Shown here: in pieces, positions 40,590 to 52,600 of the stretch
Numbering within the stretch: the stretch's first letter is position 1
Layout: the number at the start of each line of letters is the position of its first letter
DNA from: an uncultured Clostridia bacterium
GTDB lineage: Bacteria > Bacillota > Clostridia > Christensenellales > Borkfalkiaceae
DNA: 64,000 nt
Direction of reading: 5' to 3'
Assembly: GCA_934248055.1 (NCBI GenBank)
Contig: CAKQKI010000007.1
Location: 1-64,000 of the forward strand
Notes under the pieces: model-generated
What the model was told of the DNA's origin: nothing
What the model saw: the letters and a program-made list of their open reading frames with translations, nothing else
Database searches by the model: none
Program-made: the position numbers and the translations under genes

Positions 40590-43500
40590 ATGGAGCGCAA
40601 AAAAAAACCCGAAGAAAAAATAACACTTACCGTGGAAGCGGTCAGGTACGCGTCGTTCGCGGATTGTTATACGCACGCGCCGCTTTTCACCGCGCTCAGA
40701 ATAAATAACGAAGGCGCGGATTCGCTTACCGATTTCACTCTCGAACTTTCAAACGAAAACGGTCTTTTGAGAGATTTTGTCAAAACCATAGACGAAATAC
40801 CGTTTGAAAGCAGCGTCGAAGCGGACACTTCGGACGCCGTTTCGCCGTTGTATTTTACAGGTCTTGAAACGATAAAAGACGAAATCGTAAAAATCGTTCT
40901 TAAAAAAAGCGGAAAAGAAATCGCTTCTACAGAAGTTACGGTTACTGCGTTGCCGTTCGAATACTGGCAGGGCGCGGGCGGAAGAGAAGAGTCGCTCGCG
41001 GCGTTCGTAAGACCTAAACTTGCCGATTGCCGTCGGGTAAAAACGGAGATGTCCGCTCAACTTAAAAAGTGGAATGACAGCGGAGAATTCGGCGGTTACG
41101 ACGACGCCGATAAAAATGCCGTAAGGCGCGTTATAGCATCGCTTTTTACGGTTTTACGCCGCTACGGAATAGAAAAAAAAGAATGCGATTTGTCGTCGCC
41201 TATAGAAGCGGGAAACGTTAAAATTTCAGGGGAACTTTCCGCCACGCCGCTGAGCGTTGCGATTTTTGCCGCGTCGGTACTCGAAAGCGCGGGGCTTAAT
41301 CCGCTGCTTATTTACGGCGAAAAAGAAATAACCTGCGGCGTCTGGCTTTACGAAACCTGCCTGCAAGACGTTGTTTCGGACGATATTCAGAGAATAGGGC
41401 AGTACGTTTCCGAAGGGATAAACGGTTTGAGTTGTTTCGATCTCGACGACGTTTTTTCGGATAAAGCCGCGGCGTATTCCGTTTCGGAAAATCATTTTGC
41501 GGCGAAACTCGACGCGGGCGTTTACGACAGAATAATCGACGTAAAACGGGCAAGGCTCAACCGCATTACGCCTTTACCGTCACGCAATAAGACGGTAAAA
41601 GGCTATGAAATTCTTTCCGAAGACGAAACTTCGCCCGATTCCGCACCCGAAGATCTTTTCGTAAAGAAAAAACTCAGTCTTGAAGGAAAACTCACGCGTG
41701 ACAAGCAGTGGGAAAGGCGTCTTCTGGACCTTACGATGAAAAACGCCCTTTTAAATTTCCGCCCCGCGGGGAATTCCGTACATATCGCGTCGGCAGACAC
41801 CGATTCCGTATGTTCCGTCGTGAAAACGGGCGAACCCGTAAGGCTCGCTCCGTTCAACGTGCCGAACGTGAATATTGCCGCCGAAAATCCTTTCGGGATA
41901 GGAAAAGAATTAAAAGGCGTTAAAGAACTTCTTTCGGAAGACGCTTCCGGCGGCATTCTTCGCACCGTGGAAAACGAAGAAATTCTTTCCGAAACTCTCG
42001 TAAAACTTTTTAAAAAGAATAAAGAAGCGGACGAAGAAACGGGCAGCAAAATTTTATATATCGCTTACGGAATGCTCGCATGGGGAAATGCGGGCGAAGA
42101 AAAATACGCGCCGCTCGTTCTTCAGCCCGTCGAGTTGAGAACGGGAAAAGGAAGAACGGGTTACGAACTCGTCGCGGGGGACGAAGAATGTTCGATAAAT
42201 CTCACTCTTTTAGAATACCTTAAACGGGAATACGACATCGACATACGCGGGCTTGACGGCAGTCTTCAGAGCCTTAAAATTTCCGAAGTGCTGGCAACGG
42301 TGAGAATGGAAGTTGCGGGAATGAGAAACTGGACGGTTACCGACGACGTTTTTCTTGCCACTTTCGGATTTTCGCGCTATCAGATGTGGAAAGATTTACG
42401 CAGAAACATAAGCGAATTTTCCAAAAACAAACTCGTTGCGGCTATGCTTGCAAACAAGCCGCTTGAAAAAAAGGCGGAAGAAAGCGTTCCGTCGGAAGAC
42501 GAAACTTCGCCCGCGGAAGTACTTACTCCCGTTTGGGCGGACTCTTCGCAGTGGGACGCCGTGGAACTTTCAAGGCTCGGCAGAACTTTCGTTCTTCACG
42601 GACCGCCGGGAACGGGCAAAAGTCAGACGATAACGAATATCATCTGCAACGCCCTTCACGATAATAAAAGAGTTTTATTCGTGGCCGAAAAGCAGGCGGC
42701 TTTGTCCGTCGTTAAAAAAAGGCTCGACAATCTCGGCGCGGGCGATTTCTGTCTCGAACTTCATTCGGGGAAAACCAACAAATCCGACGTTTTGCAGAAA
42801 CTTTCGTCTACTCTTGCGCTTGCGGGCGGCGAAGCGGACGCGTCGGTCGCTTCCGATGCCGAAAAAATAACCGTACTTAAAAAATCTCTCGGCGATTCTT
42901 TATCGGCTCTTCATAAAAAGCGCAGGCTCGGCGTTTCGGTGTACGAAGCGATGCTTATCTGTGACGAAAACTCTTCCGCGCCGGACGTTATGAATATCGA
43001 GAGCGGGTTTTACGATAAACTGACCCGTGAAAAAGTCGAGCGGTACGAAAATATGATTCGGCGTGCCGCCGTTTCCGCAAGGGAGTGCGGAGACGTTCAC
43101 AATTCGCCGTTTTCGGACGTAGGGCTTACAGAATACGACGCCGACGTGAAAAACGCGGTGTACTGTTCCGCAGAAGTAATTATCGCCGAAATAAAGCACC
43201 TTAAAAGTTATATCGCGCTTTTCCTTGACCTTTACAGGCAGAGAATTTCGCGTTTAACCCGTAAAAAACTTACTTTTCTCGAAGAAATAGTAAAAACGCT
43301 GTCGTCGGGCGAACTCGATAAATATCTGATAACCGACGAAGAAAAACTCGTAACTTTTTACAACGCGAACAGGCGGCTCGATAAAAATCTCGAAAAATAT
43401 TACCGCACGTTCGATAAACTCGTCGAACTTAAAAAAGACGAGAAAGCCGAACTCGGCAAAGCGCTTTTAGACGGCGCGGATATAACGCGTAACAAAACCG

Positions 43501-46232
43501 CGGCGGCTGTCGTTAAAAAATTGACGAAAGCGGCTAAAACGGTGTTTACGGAAGAATCGTATCTGTCGTCGCTCGAACTCCTTCTTGCCGTTCACGAAGA
43601 CGCCGAAACGATTAAAAACGACGAAAAACTCTCTTCTAATTTCAAATCGGCGTTCAAAAAAACCGATTTCGGCGAAGGCAGAAAAAAATTTATCGCGCCG
43701 CTTTATAAACTGCACGACGCGGCGGCGGAAGTCTTTCTCGATTACAATGCCGACGTGCTTATGAGCGCGTGCATATCGGCGAAAAACGGCTTTACCGCTC
43801 CCGTTTTAAACGGATTGCTTACTTCTTTAAAAGGGTTTTACGCCGCCGAAAAGGCGTTTAACAAAACGATAAAGTCAAAGAAAGAAAAAGCGGGCGAAGA
43901 AGACGTTCTCGACGCGTACGCTTCAAGAGCGGGCGCGCTTATAGAAAACGTGGATATGCTTGCCAACTGGTGTTCTTACCGCGCCGAAACGGAAGCGCTT
44001 GCCAAAGAAGGGCTTACTTTCGTTGCCGACGCACTCGAAAACGGCGAAGTCACCCCCGATAACGTTATAGCGGGATTCGAAAAGAATATTTACGGAAACT
44101 TTTTGAAAACGACTCTTTCGCTCGACCCCGTTCTTGCAAGATTTTCAGCCGCTTTACAGGAAGAAAACACCGAAACGTTAAGGCTTACTTTCGACGATTA
44201 CGCCGCAGTCTGCCGCGAGCAGATACGCTCCGAACTCATATCTCGTCTGCCCCTTCCCGCAACCGAAGGAAAGTGCGGAATAGAACTTATGAATTTCAGG
44301 CGGATTGCCAAAAACAATATGCGCGGAATGAGTTTAAGAAAACTTTTCGACGAAATTCCCGAACTTTTAAAAACCGTTGCGCCGTGCATGCTTATGAGTC
44401 CCGCGACCGTGGCGCAGTATCTCCGCGCCGAAAACGGTCTTTTTGATCTCGTTATTTTCGACGAGGCTTCGCAGATGCCCACCGCCGAGGCGATAGGTTC
44501 TCTGGCAAGGGGAAAATCGGCGATTATCGTGGGCGACCCGAAACAGTTGCCGCCTACCGCTTTCTTCAATTCAAGCAGATTTGACGAAGACGAAATAGAA
44601 ATCGAAGATATGGAAAGCGTTCTTGACGACTGTCTTGCGCTCGGCGTAGAAGAAAGACATCTCCTATGGCACTACCGCAGTAAGCACGAAAGCCTTATAG
44701 CGTTCTCGAACGCCGCTTATTACGGAAACAAACTTTGTACTTTCCCTTCGCCCGACGCTCCCGACAGCAGGGTAAAATTCGCGTATATCGAAGACGGTGT
44801 TTACGACCGCGGCTTTACAAAACGCAACAAAGCCGAAGCGGACGCTCTCGTAAAGGAAGTTATAAGGCGGCTTAAAGACCCCGTGCTTTCCCGTTCGAGT
44901 ATAGGCGTGGTAACTTTTTCAAGCGTTCAGAAAGAATATATAGAGCGCAGAATTTCCGCGGCGATAGCCGAAGAAAAACTCGAAGAAAAAGCGTACGACC
45001 GCGAAGAGCCGATATTCGTGAAAAACCTTGAAAACGTGCAGGGCGACGAGCGCGACGCGATATTGTTTTCCGTGTGTTACGGCCCTGATAAAAACGGCAG
45101 AATTTCTTTGAATTTCGGTCCGCTCAATCAGGCGGGCGGGTGGCGCAGACTTAACGTCGCCGCGTCGAGAGCGCGGGAAGAAATGATAGTGTTTTCGTCC
45201 ATTCGCGGCTCGATGATAGATTTATCGCGAACGAACAGCAAGGGCGTTGCGGGGCTTAAAGCCTTTCTCGACTTTGCCGAAAAGGGCAAAACGTCGCTTG
45301 CCGTTTCTTCGGCGGACGTTGCAAAGCGCAAGGCGGGGCTCGGCAAATATATAGCCGCGGCGTTGTCGCAATACGGTTACGAATGCCGTTACGACGTGGG
45401 CGTTTCGGATTTCAAAATAGACGTTGCCGTTCTCGATCCCAAAAACAAACACAAATATATTCTTGCCGTTATGTGCGACGGTACGAACAGGTTTTCCGTC
45501 AAAGACAGAAACGTTCTGCAGATTCAGACGCTCAAACGCAACAACTGGAACGTGATACGCGTTTTCGCCGTGAATTACTACAATAACCCGAAACGCGAAT
45601 TAAAGCGCATAAAAGACCTTCTCGACCGCATTACCGGCAGAGATAAAAAAACGGGTTCGGGCATTGCGAGAGGACAAAGACCTTATAAATACGTAAAAAC
45701 CGAGCAGTTGTGCGAAACCGCCGATTACGTTACTTCCGGCGTAAACGACAGCGCTATTATTTCGCGAATCAAAGCGGTTGCGGCGGCGGAAGAGCCTGTT
45801 TCGGAAAAATTCCTTATAAGAAGAACTCTTTCTACTCTCGGTATTATCAAATACGGCAGCAAAGTCGAAAACCATATGCTCGGTCTTATCGGAGCGTGCG
45901 GTTTAAAACGCGAAAAAATGCTCGGCGCGTATTATTATCGCAAAACCGACAAACCCGCGGGGTTTGATAAATTCAGGGTGGAAACGGGCGAGCGCGCCGT
46001 GAGAAGATACGAAACTGACTATGCGCCGAACGAAATCGTCGCGCTGATAAAAGCCGCGCTCGAAGATAAAGTCGCGCTGTATACCGACGAGATTTTTAAC
46101 GTCGTTTGCGCGGTACTCGGAATTATAAGACCGGGCGAAAAATTCGCGGCATACGTAAACGATTGCATAACTCTCGGCGAAGACAAAGGTTTACTCGTCC
46201 GTTCCGTGTCCGACAGGATAACGCTTGCCTGA
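40590..46232 (+). CDS. DUF4011 - superfamily 1 helicase - nuclease-like - DUF3320 protein
   Basis: 1880 residues. Order: N-terminal region (about 1-350, unassigned), DUF4011 around LTRDKQWERRLLDLTMKNAL (about 368-387), SF1 helicase with Walker A LHGPPGTGKSQT (about 668-679), DEAD-like VIFDEASQMP and GDPKQLPPTAF (about 1285-1320), and motif VI LNVAASRAREEMIVF (about 1518-1532). Then a PD-(D/E)xK-like segment (about 1575-1680) with SDFKIDVAVLDP and VMCDG, and DUF3320 at the C-terminus. Relatives occur in defence loci (Hhe/DHV types), so DNA processing in antiviral defence is a possible role. The core nuclease Glu is not evident. It stands alone, with AAGGAG at the start. Confidence 0.85.
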   Translation: MERKKKPEEKITLTVEAVRYASFADCYTHAPLFTALRINNEGADSLTDFTLELSNENGLLRDFVKTIDEIPFESSVEADTSDAVSPLYFTGLETIKDEIVKIVLKKSGKEIASTEVTVTALPFEYWQGAGGREESLAAFVRPKLADCRRVKTEMSAQLKKWNDSGEFGGYDDADKNAVRRVIASLFTVLRRYGIEKKECDLSSPIEAGNVKISGELSATPLSVAIFAASVLESAGLNPLLIYGEKEITCGVWLYETCLQDVVSDDIQRIGQYVSEGINGLSCFDLDDVFSDKAAAYSVSENHFAAKLDAGVYDRIIDVKRARLNRITPLPSRNKTVKGYEILSEDETSPDSAPEDLFVKKKLSLEGKLTRDKQWERRLLDLTMKNALLNFRPAGNSVHIASADTDSVCSVVKTGEPVRLAPFNVPNVNIAAENPFGIGKELKGVKELLSEDASGGILRTVENEEILSETLVKLFKKNKEADEETGSKILYIAYGMLAWGNAGEEKYAPLVLQPVELRTGKGRTGYELVAGDEECSINLTLLEYLKREYDIDIRGLDGSLQSLKISEVLATVRMEVAGMRNWTVTDDVFLATFGFSRYQMWKDLRRNISEFSKNKLVAAMLANKPLEKKAEESVPSEDETSPAEVLTPVWADSSQWDAVELSRLGRTFVLHGPPGTGKSQTITNIICNALHDNKRVLFVAEKQAALSVVKKRLDNLGAGDFCLELHSGKTNKSDVLQKLSSTLALAGGEADASVASDAEKITVLKKSLGDSLSALHKKRRLGVSVYEAMLICDENSSAPDVMNIESGFYDKLTREKVERYENMIRRAAVSARECGDVHNSPFSDVGLTEYDADVKNAVYCSAEVIIAEIKHLKSYIALFLDLYRQRISRLTRKKLTFLEEIVKTLSSGELDKYLITDEEKLVTFYNANRRLDKNLEKYYRTFDKLVELKKDEKAELGKALLDGADITRNKTAAAVVKKLTKAAKTVFTEESYLSSLELLLAVHEDAETIKNDEKLSSNFKSAFKKTDFGEGRKKFIAPLYKLHDAAAEVFLDYNADVLMSACISAKNGFTAPVLNGLLTSLKGFYAAEKAFNKTIKSKKEKAGEEDVLDAYASRAGALIENVDMLANWCSYRAETEALAKEGLTFVADALENGEVTPDNVIAGFEKNIYGNFLKTTLSLDPVLARFSAALQEENTETLRLTFDDYAAVCREQIRSELISRLPLPATEGKCGIELMNFRRIAKNNMRGMSLRKLFDEIPELLKTVAPCMLMSPATVAQYLRAENGLFDLVIFDEASQMPTAEAIGSLARGKSAIIVGDPKQLPPTAFFNSSRFDEDEIEIEDMESVLDDCLALGVEERHLLWHYRSKHESLIAFSNAAYYGNKLCTFPSPDAPDSRVKFAYIEDGVYDRGFTKRNKAEADALVKEVIRRLKDPVLSRSSIGVVTFSSVQKEYIERRISAAIAEEKLEEKAYDREEPIFVKNLENVQGDERDAILFSVCYGPDKNGRISLNFGPLNQAGGWRRLNVAASRAREEMIVFSSIRGSMIDLSRTNSKGVAGLKAFLDFAEKGKTSLAVSSADVAKRKAGLGKYIAAALSQYGYECRYDVGVSDFKIDVAVLDPKNKHKYILAVMCDGTNRFSVKDRNVLQIQTLKRNNWNVIRVFAVNYYNNPKRELKRIKDLLDRITGRDKKTGSGIARGQRPYKYVKTEQLCETADYVTSGVNDSAIISRIKAVAAAEEPVSEKFLIRRTLSTLGIIKYGSKVENHMLGLIGACGLKREKMLGAYYYRKTDKPAGFDKFRVETGERAVRRYETDYAPNEIVALIKAALEDKVALYTDEIFNVVCAVLGIIRPGEKFAAYVNDCITLGEDKGLLVRSVSDRITLA

Positions 46233-46285
46233 AAATTCACAATAATTCACAATAATATATAGTAAGCGGCTTAACGCCGCGCTTG

Positions 46286-46325
46286 AAACGGGTAGCCGCG
46301 ATTGTTCGCGTTTACCCGTTTTTTA
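46286..46325 (+). terminator. Terminator after the helicase gene
   Basis: AAACGGGTA (46286-46294) / TACCCGTTT (46313-46321) 9-bp stem with an inner CGCG/CGCG pair and a T-run. Just before it a 10-base unit ATTCACAATA is repeated in tandem, probably slippage. Confidence 0.88.
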
Positions 46326-46442
46326 TCGTAATAATACGTTCAACGGTATTGTAAATAAAAAATATTGCCGTGGTATAAATAAAATTTATGTTAAAGTAAA
46401 AAAATAGTTATAAGCAAGTGTATAATACGTGAATTTAATTGT

Positions 46443-46471
46443 TTGACAGTTTTTCCTTTTTGTTTTATAAT
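46443..46471 (+). promoter_or_regulatory. Promoter of the giant BspA-like gene
   Basis: Perfect -35 TTGACA (46443-46448), 17-base spacer and perfect -10 TATAAT (46466-46471), giving a leader of about 180 bases. Confidence 0.85.
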
Positions 46472-46495
46472 ATTGTGTAAATTCGTATAAAGTGT

Positions 46496-46625
46496 TTAGC
46501 CACGAAAGACAGCGTTTAAACTCGGTCGCTTGCGGATAAATACGGTAAAACGCGGAAAACGCGTCAATAAGTTTTTTAAAATCCAAAGGAGATATCTCCT
46601 TTTTCGCTTGTTTTCACAAGCGAAA
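46496..46625 (+). promoter_or_regulatory. Structured 5' leader, includes TTGCGGATAA element copy 3
   Basis: Three structures in order. An imperfect pair TTAGCCACGAAAGAC (46496-46510) / GTCGCTTGCGGATAA (46525-46539) is related to the elements at 3102 and 7650. An 18-base palindrome AAAGGAGAT|ATCTCCTTT (46585-46602) hides a Shine-Dalgarno-like AAAGGAG. A 10-bp hairpin TTTCGCTTGT / ACAAGCGAAA (46602-46625) with a four-base loop follows. No U-tract comes after. I matched no known riboswitch. The functional Shine-Dalgarno site, GGAGGTG, is further down next to the ATG. Confidence 0.5.
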
Positions 46626-46658
46626 CGGATTTAAACGAAGTTAAAACGGAGGTGTATT

Positions 46659-49600
46659 ATGAAAAGCAGAAAACTTCTTGTTTATCTGTTGACGGCGATA
46701 ATGGTCGTCGCTTCGTCGCTTTTTGCCTTTTCCTGTAAAAAGGAAGACGGTTTTAAAAGTCACGGCGAAGAAGACGTTTATTACGCCGAAGCAGGCGAAA
46801 GCGAGTATACCCTTGAATTGAAAAAGGGCGTTATCACGCTTAACGCCGACGTAACGAAAACGGGCACGTATTCGTTCGACGGAACCTTGTTCACTTATAA
46901 GTTCGACGGCGAAACTTTAACGGCAGACTATAAAGTGAATACGATAACTCTTTCGGAAAACGGCGTAAATCGTATCTATTACAGAAGGAGCGTCAATTAT
47001 AGCGTTACTTATTACGTAAACGGCGATACTTTCAAAACGCAGAGCGTTGTAAACGGTAAAAAAGCCGTCAAGCCCGAAAATCCCGTTAAAGAAGGATTCG
47101 TTTTCGTCGGCTGGTATTCGGACGAAGGGTTTAAGTCGCTTTATAACTTCAACACGATGGTTACGGGCGATAAGAGCGTATACGCGCGCTTTACCGAAGC
47201 GACTGCCGATAACCGCGAATACACCGTAACTTTCTATGACGGAAACGTTGAAACCGAACGGAAAAAAACGCAGGGCGGAAAACTGTTCGGCGTGGAAAAC
47301 CCGGTTACCGAAGGAAAATCGTTCCTTGGCTGGTATCTTTCCGATTATCAGGATAAAAATAAACTTACCCGAAAATATTCTGAAGATTACGTTTTCGATT
47401 CCGACGCCGATTTATATTCGGTTTATAAAGAAGACGTCGACGTAGCCGTTTCGGTTACTTCGGATAAAATAGAGTGGACGAAAACAGGCGTTTCTTCTTA
47501 CTCCGTTTCTTTAACCATGCCCGACGGTTCTACGAAACTTCTCGGAACTACCGGCGCGACGTATCATAATTACGATTTCAAATCCGCAGCGGCGGGCGAT
47601 TACGTCGTAACCGTTACGGCAGGCGGCAAAGAATATAAGGCGTACTATAAAAATAAGGCGCTTGCGCGCGTTTGCGATTTCAAAGTCGTGGGCAACGCGA
47701 TTACTTTCGCGCCCGTTTCGGGCGCCGAGCGTTATTATATAACCGTTAAATGCGGCAACGCTAATCACGCTCATACCAAAAAAGATATCGGAACGGATAC
47801 TTCTTTCGATTTTTCCGATTGCGTTATGACCGAAAAGGGTATCGAATTTATCGTTGAAGCGAGCGCAAGCGGTTACGCGACTTCCGTATCCGATCCTTAT
47901 ACCCTGATAAGAAATCTCGGACCCGTAATCGTCGCGGCAGACGCCGAAACGGACGTTATTTCCTGGAACGCCGTTGAAAACGCGGTGAATTACGTTATAA
48001 CCGTTACCGCGGGCGGCGAACCCGAGATTTATAACGCGGGTATCGCTACCGAATTTTCGCTTAAAAAATACGCGGCAGGCGAAATAACCGTTAACGTTAA
48101 GGCAACCGCGAAAGGTTACAATTCTTCCTTTTCGGAAATAAAGTACGTAAAGGCTCATCTTTCAACGCCCGAAAACGTTAAAATTAACGGGAAAACCCTT
48201 TCGTTTGACGGTGTTGTCGGCGCAACGGGTTACGTAGTTAAAATAGGAAACGCCGAAAAGACCGCAGACGCTTCGATAACGGACAGAGTAACCGTATCTT
48301 TGGAAAACGAATTGTCGGCGGCGGGAGTTTACGCCGTTTCGGTAAAGGCGAAAGGCGCAACCGCAGATAAAGATTCGGCGTACAGCGAAGAAATAAAAGT
48401 AATAAGCGGCGCGACGGTCGAAACCGCGGCGGCGGTTTACGAAAAAGGAAAAGTCGAATGGACTTCCGTTGCGGACGCCGTAAAATACGTTGTTAAATTG
48501 AACGGCGAAACCGTTCAGACGATTGAAGACGGTTCTTTCTCCGCTCCCGTAACGTTTAAAAGAAGCGGCGAAAACGCCATCGAAGTGTTTTACGTAACCG
48601 AAGGCGGCTCTGAAACCGCTCTTGCAAACGTAAAAGTTATCGTTTACGAAATTTCGTTCAACGCGGAAGGCGGAAACGACGTCGACCCCGTTTACAAAGC
48701 GGCGTACGACGACGTCGTATATCCCGTAACCGCTAAAAAAGGATATTCTTTCGGCGGCTGGTTCAACGCTCCCGGCGGATTGAGCGGCACGGGTTCGGAA
48801 TACGTAAACGGCGCGTTCTGCGATAAGGCAGACGTTACTCTTTACGCTTACTGGACTGCAAAAACCTATAAAATAAAACTGCATTACGGCGAAGCGGGCG
48901 ACGACGAAGAAGCCGTTGTAACGTATAACCGCGAATACAGTCTTCCCACAGAGAAAAACAGCCCCGACGCAACTAAAAACTTCCTTGGCTGGTTCTCGTT
49001 ATCCGACGGCGCCGGCACGAGATACACCGACGAACTCGGCGACTCTTTAGCGGCTTGGGACTACGACGAAGACGGCAGAGATTTTTACGCCGCATGGGTT
49101 GTGGCGTTTACGTTCAACGAAATCGATAACGGAAACGCGTATTCCGTATCCAAAGCAACTACCGCGGATTATTTCTCGGTTCTTACGATTCCCGTTTCTT
49201 ATAACGACAAATTCGTTACTACCGTAGAAGGCAGCGCGTTCCGTGGTTGCTCGTTGCTTAAAACGGTTAATATTCCCGATACCGTTAAAATCATCGAAAT
49301 CGGCACGGCGTTCCTTAGTTGCTCTTCTCTTGAAAACGTAAATATTTACGAAACCGAAGAAAGAGAAAAGGGCGCGTTCTCTTCGGTCGGCGGCGTACTT
49401 CTTTACGATAACGAATACAACGGAAAAGAACTCAAATACTTCCCGCAGGCAAGAAGGGGAGAATACGAAATACCCGACGGCGTTGAAACTATCCCCGTTG
49501 CGGCGTTCAAAACGAGTAAAATAAGCAAAGTTACGATTCCCGCCAGCGTTACGACTATCGACGCGAACGCTTTCTTGGTAAGCGCAAATCTTACGGAAGT

Positions 49601-52600
49601 TGTTTTCGCTCATTCCGACGGCGGCGAAGAACTCACGATAGGAGCGTCCGCTTTCGGTTCCTGTAAAGCGCTTACTTCTATAACTCTTCCCGCAAGACTT
49701 AAATCGTTCAGCAGCGAAATATTTAAAAGTTCTTCTTCGCTCGTAAACGTAAATATAGACGGCGAAAGCGCGGATTATTCTTCTGTAGACGGCGTTCTTT
49801 GCAACGGCGACGGTTCGCAGATTATTTATTTCCCCATCGGAAGAACGGGCGCGTATACTATACCTTCGGGCGTAAGCGTGATAGGCGAAGAAGCGTTTAA
49901 AGACTGTTATTATATAAATTCGGTTACAATCCCGGGTTACGTTACCGAAATCGGTAAAGGGGCGTTCAGCGGTTGCAGAAATATAATTTCGCTTACTTTC
50001 GGCGGAGTTAAGGGCGACGCGGACCTTATTATCGGCGAGCAGGCGTTCTACGGATGCTATAATATTAAAAAATTAACTCTTCCCGAAAACCTTACCGAAT
50101 TAAAGAAGAACTCGTTCGGCAATACTCAGAGCCTTACCGAAGTTACCCTTGATTGCGGAAACGCAGTATTCGAAAACGCGGCTTTCGGAACGATAGTATC
50201 GGCTGCCGACGCTAAAAAAGGCGTTCTTCCCAAATATTACGTAACCACGCTTAACATAGGTAAAGATTTGGGAATTATCGATATAAACGGCGTATTCGGC
50301 GGTACTACGCTTAAAACCGTTACCATCGACGGCGCGAATACGAATTATACCGTTCGCGAAAACGTAATTTACGATTACAACGTAACCAAAATAGTTTACT
50401 ATCCGATGGGCGAAGCGGAAAATTACGTTATTCCTTCAACCGTAGTTGAAATCGGAGCAAACGTATTCGAAAGCAAGCAATTGAAAAAGATTACGTTGAG
50501 CGAAAATATCGCAACGATAGGCGATAACGCTTTCCTTAACTGTAAAAATCTTACCGAAATTACTTTCAAGCCGAGCGATAAAGAACTCAGCATAGGAAAC
50601 AACGCCTTTAAAGGCACGGCTATAACTTCGATAACTCTTCCGTCGAGAGTAAAAACGTTGGGAGAGAGCGCGTTCGCTTCGTGCGATAAACTCGAAACGG
50701 CGGTAATTGCCGCGCAAGGCGTTACCGAAATAAAAGCCGAAACTTTCAAAGGCTGTTCCGCGCTTAAAAGCGTAACTCTTCCCGAAGGTATTACCGTTAT
50801 AGGAAACGGCGCGTTCGCTTCCTGCGCGGCTCTTACCGAAATCAATATACCCGCAAGCGTAACCACTCTTCAGAAAGACGGCAGCGGAGCGTTGAGCGTG
50901 TTTGCTCTCAGCAATAAACTTGCAACGGTTACCATTGCGGAAGGCAACGTCAATTACGCGTCGTCAGAAGGCGTTATTTACGAAAAAGACGAGAACGGCG
51001 CGCTCGCTACTCTCGTTTACTGTCCGATATCGAACAACGTGAAAGACGGAAAGTTTACCGTTCCCGCAGCCGTAAAGCGCATTGAAACGGGCGCGTTCGC
51101 TTCGAACGCCGTTGTAACGGAAATCAAATTCGGCGGCGGCGGAGAAAATCTGATTTTCGGAAAGAACGTGTTTGACGGTTGCGCGAAATTAAGCAGAATG
51201 GTTCTCCCGTCCGGGTTAACCGAAATAAGCGAATCTCTTTTTGAAAATTGCTCTTCGCTCGAATACGTTTACGTTCCTAACACCGTTAACTCTATAAAAA
51301 AAGGCGCGTTCCATACCTGCGTTAAACTTTCGACCGTAGAATTCGAAGATAACGGCGTAAAAGATCTCGTGATAGAAGACGGTGAGCAAAAGGGTATGGA
51401 TATAAAAGGAGCGTTTTCGGGTTGCGAGGCATTAAATTCGATTTCTTTGCCTGCAAGAACGGTTAAAATAGGCGCTTACGCGTTCACTGTGTCGAACATG
51501 AATACAGGAACGAGTAGAACAAAAAAATCGGGGCTTACTTCTATAGTTATTCCCGCAAACGTTAAAACCATAGGAAATTACGCATTCTATTGCGTAGGAA
51601 CAAAAGTTAAACCCTGCGTTTCGTTGACGTTTGACGATATAAACAACAGCAAACTCGAAACAATCGGCAAAAACGCTTTTACCGCTTTAGTCGCTTACGG
51701 ATTTGCGGGTACTTCCGTAACGTTGCCGTCAAGCGTTACGAGTATAGGCGAAAGCGCGTTCAGCGGTTGCGCAAAAATTAAAACTTTCAATATTAACGAT
51801 ATTAAGAATTCGCGCCTTGAAACGATAGGAAAAGCGGCGTTCAGCGGTTGTTCGGCGTTAACGGAGTTTATCGTTCCGGCGCAGGTAAAAACGATAGGCG
51901 CCAAGGCGTTTTCAAAAGCCGCCAAACTTACGAGCGTTACGTTCGAAGAAGGTTCCGCGCTTTCTTCCGTTTCGGAAATGGCTTTCCAGATGACAGGATT
52001 AACGGAATTTACGTTCCCCGCCACCGAAGAAAGCATTATTCTCGGAAAAAACCTTTTCGACGGCTGCAAAAACCTTACCACGGTACACATTTCAAAATCC
52101 GTTACCAACGTTGCGGACGCTCTCGATAACTGCGCTTCCATAACGACGATAGCGGTAAATGCGGCTAACCCCAACGTTAAGGTAGAAAACTCGATACTTT
52201 TCAGTATCAACAGTAAAGACGTTTACTATTTACTCGGCATAGGCGAAGACGGGGTTCTTAACATTCCCGAAGGCGTTGAAACCATCGACTCTTACTCGCT
52301 CAGCGGAAAACTCGCTCTGAAAGAAGTTCATATTCCTTCGAGCGTAAGAACGATCGGCGATTACGCGTTCAGCGGAAGCGCGAATATCGGCAAAATCACC
52401 TTTGCCGAAAACAGCGAATTGCAAAGCGTTGGGAAATACGCATTCAAAGGTTGCGGAATTACTTCGATAAATCTTCCTTTAAAACTTGCAAAAATAGGCG
52501 ATTACGCTTTCAATGACTGCGCGAAACTCACTTCGGTCGATATGAAAGACGGAGTAACTACGTTCGGAAAATATATGTTCAGCGGATGTTCTTCTCTTAC

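Noticed and set aside
46232..46256. Tandem ATTCACAATA duplication as attachment site
   Set aside because: No integrase or mobile gene nearby; two adjacent copies fit replication slippage.
46472..46640. Possible c-di-GMP (GEMM) riboswitch before the BspA gene
   Set aside because: Conserved GEMM blocks are not present; only generic hairpins.
47511..48884. Long minus-strand frames inside the giant BspA gene
   Set aside because: Repetitive coding strand gives open complementary frames; no Shine-Dalgarno sites or motifs.
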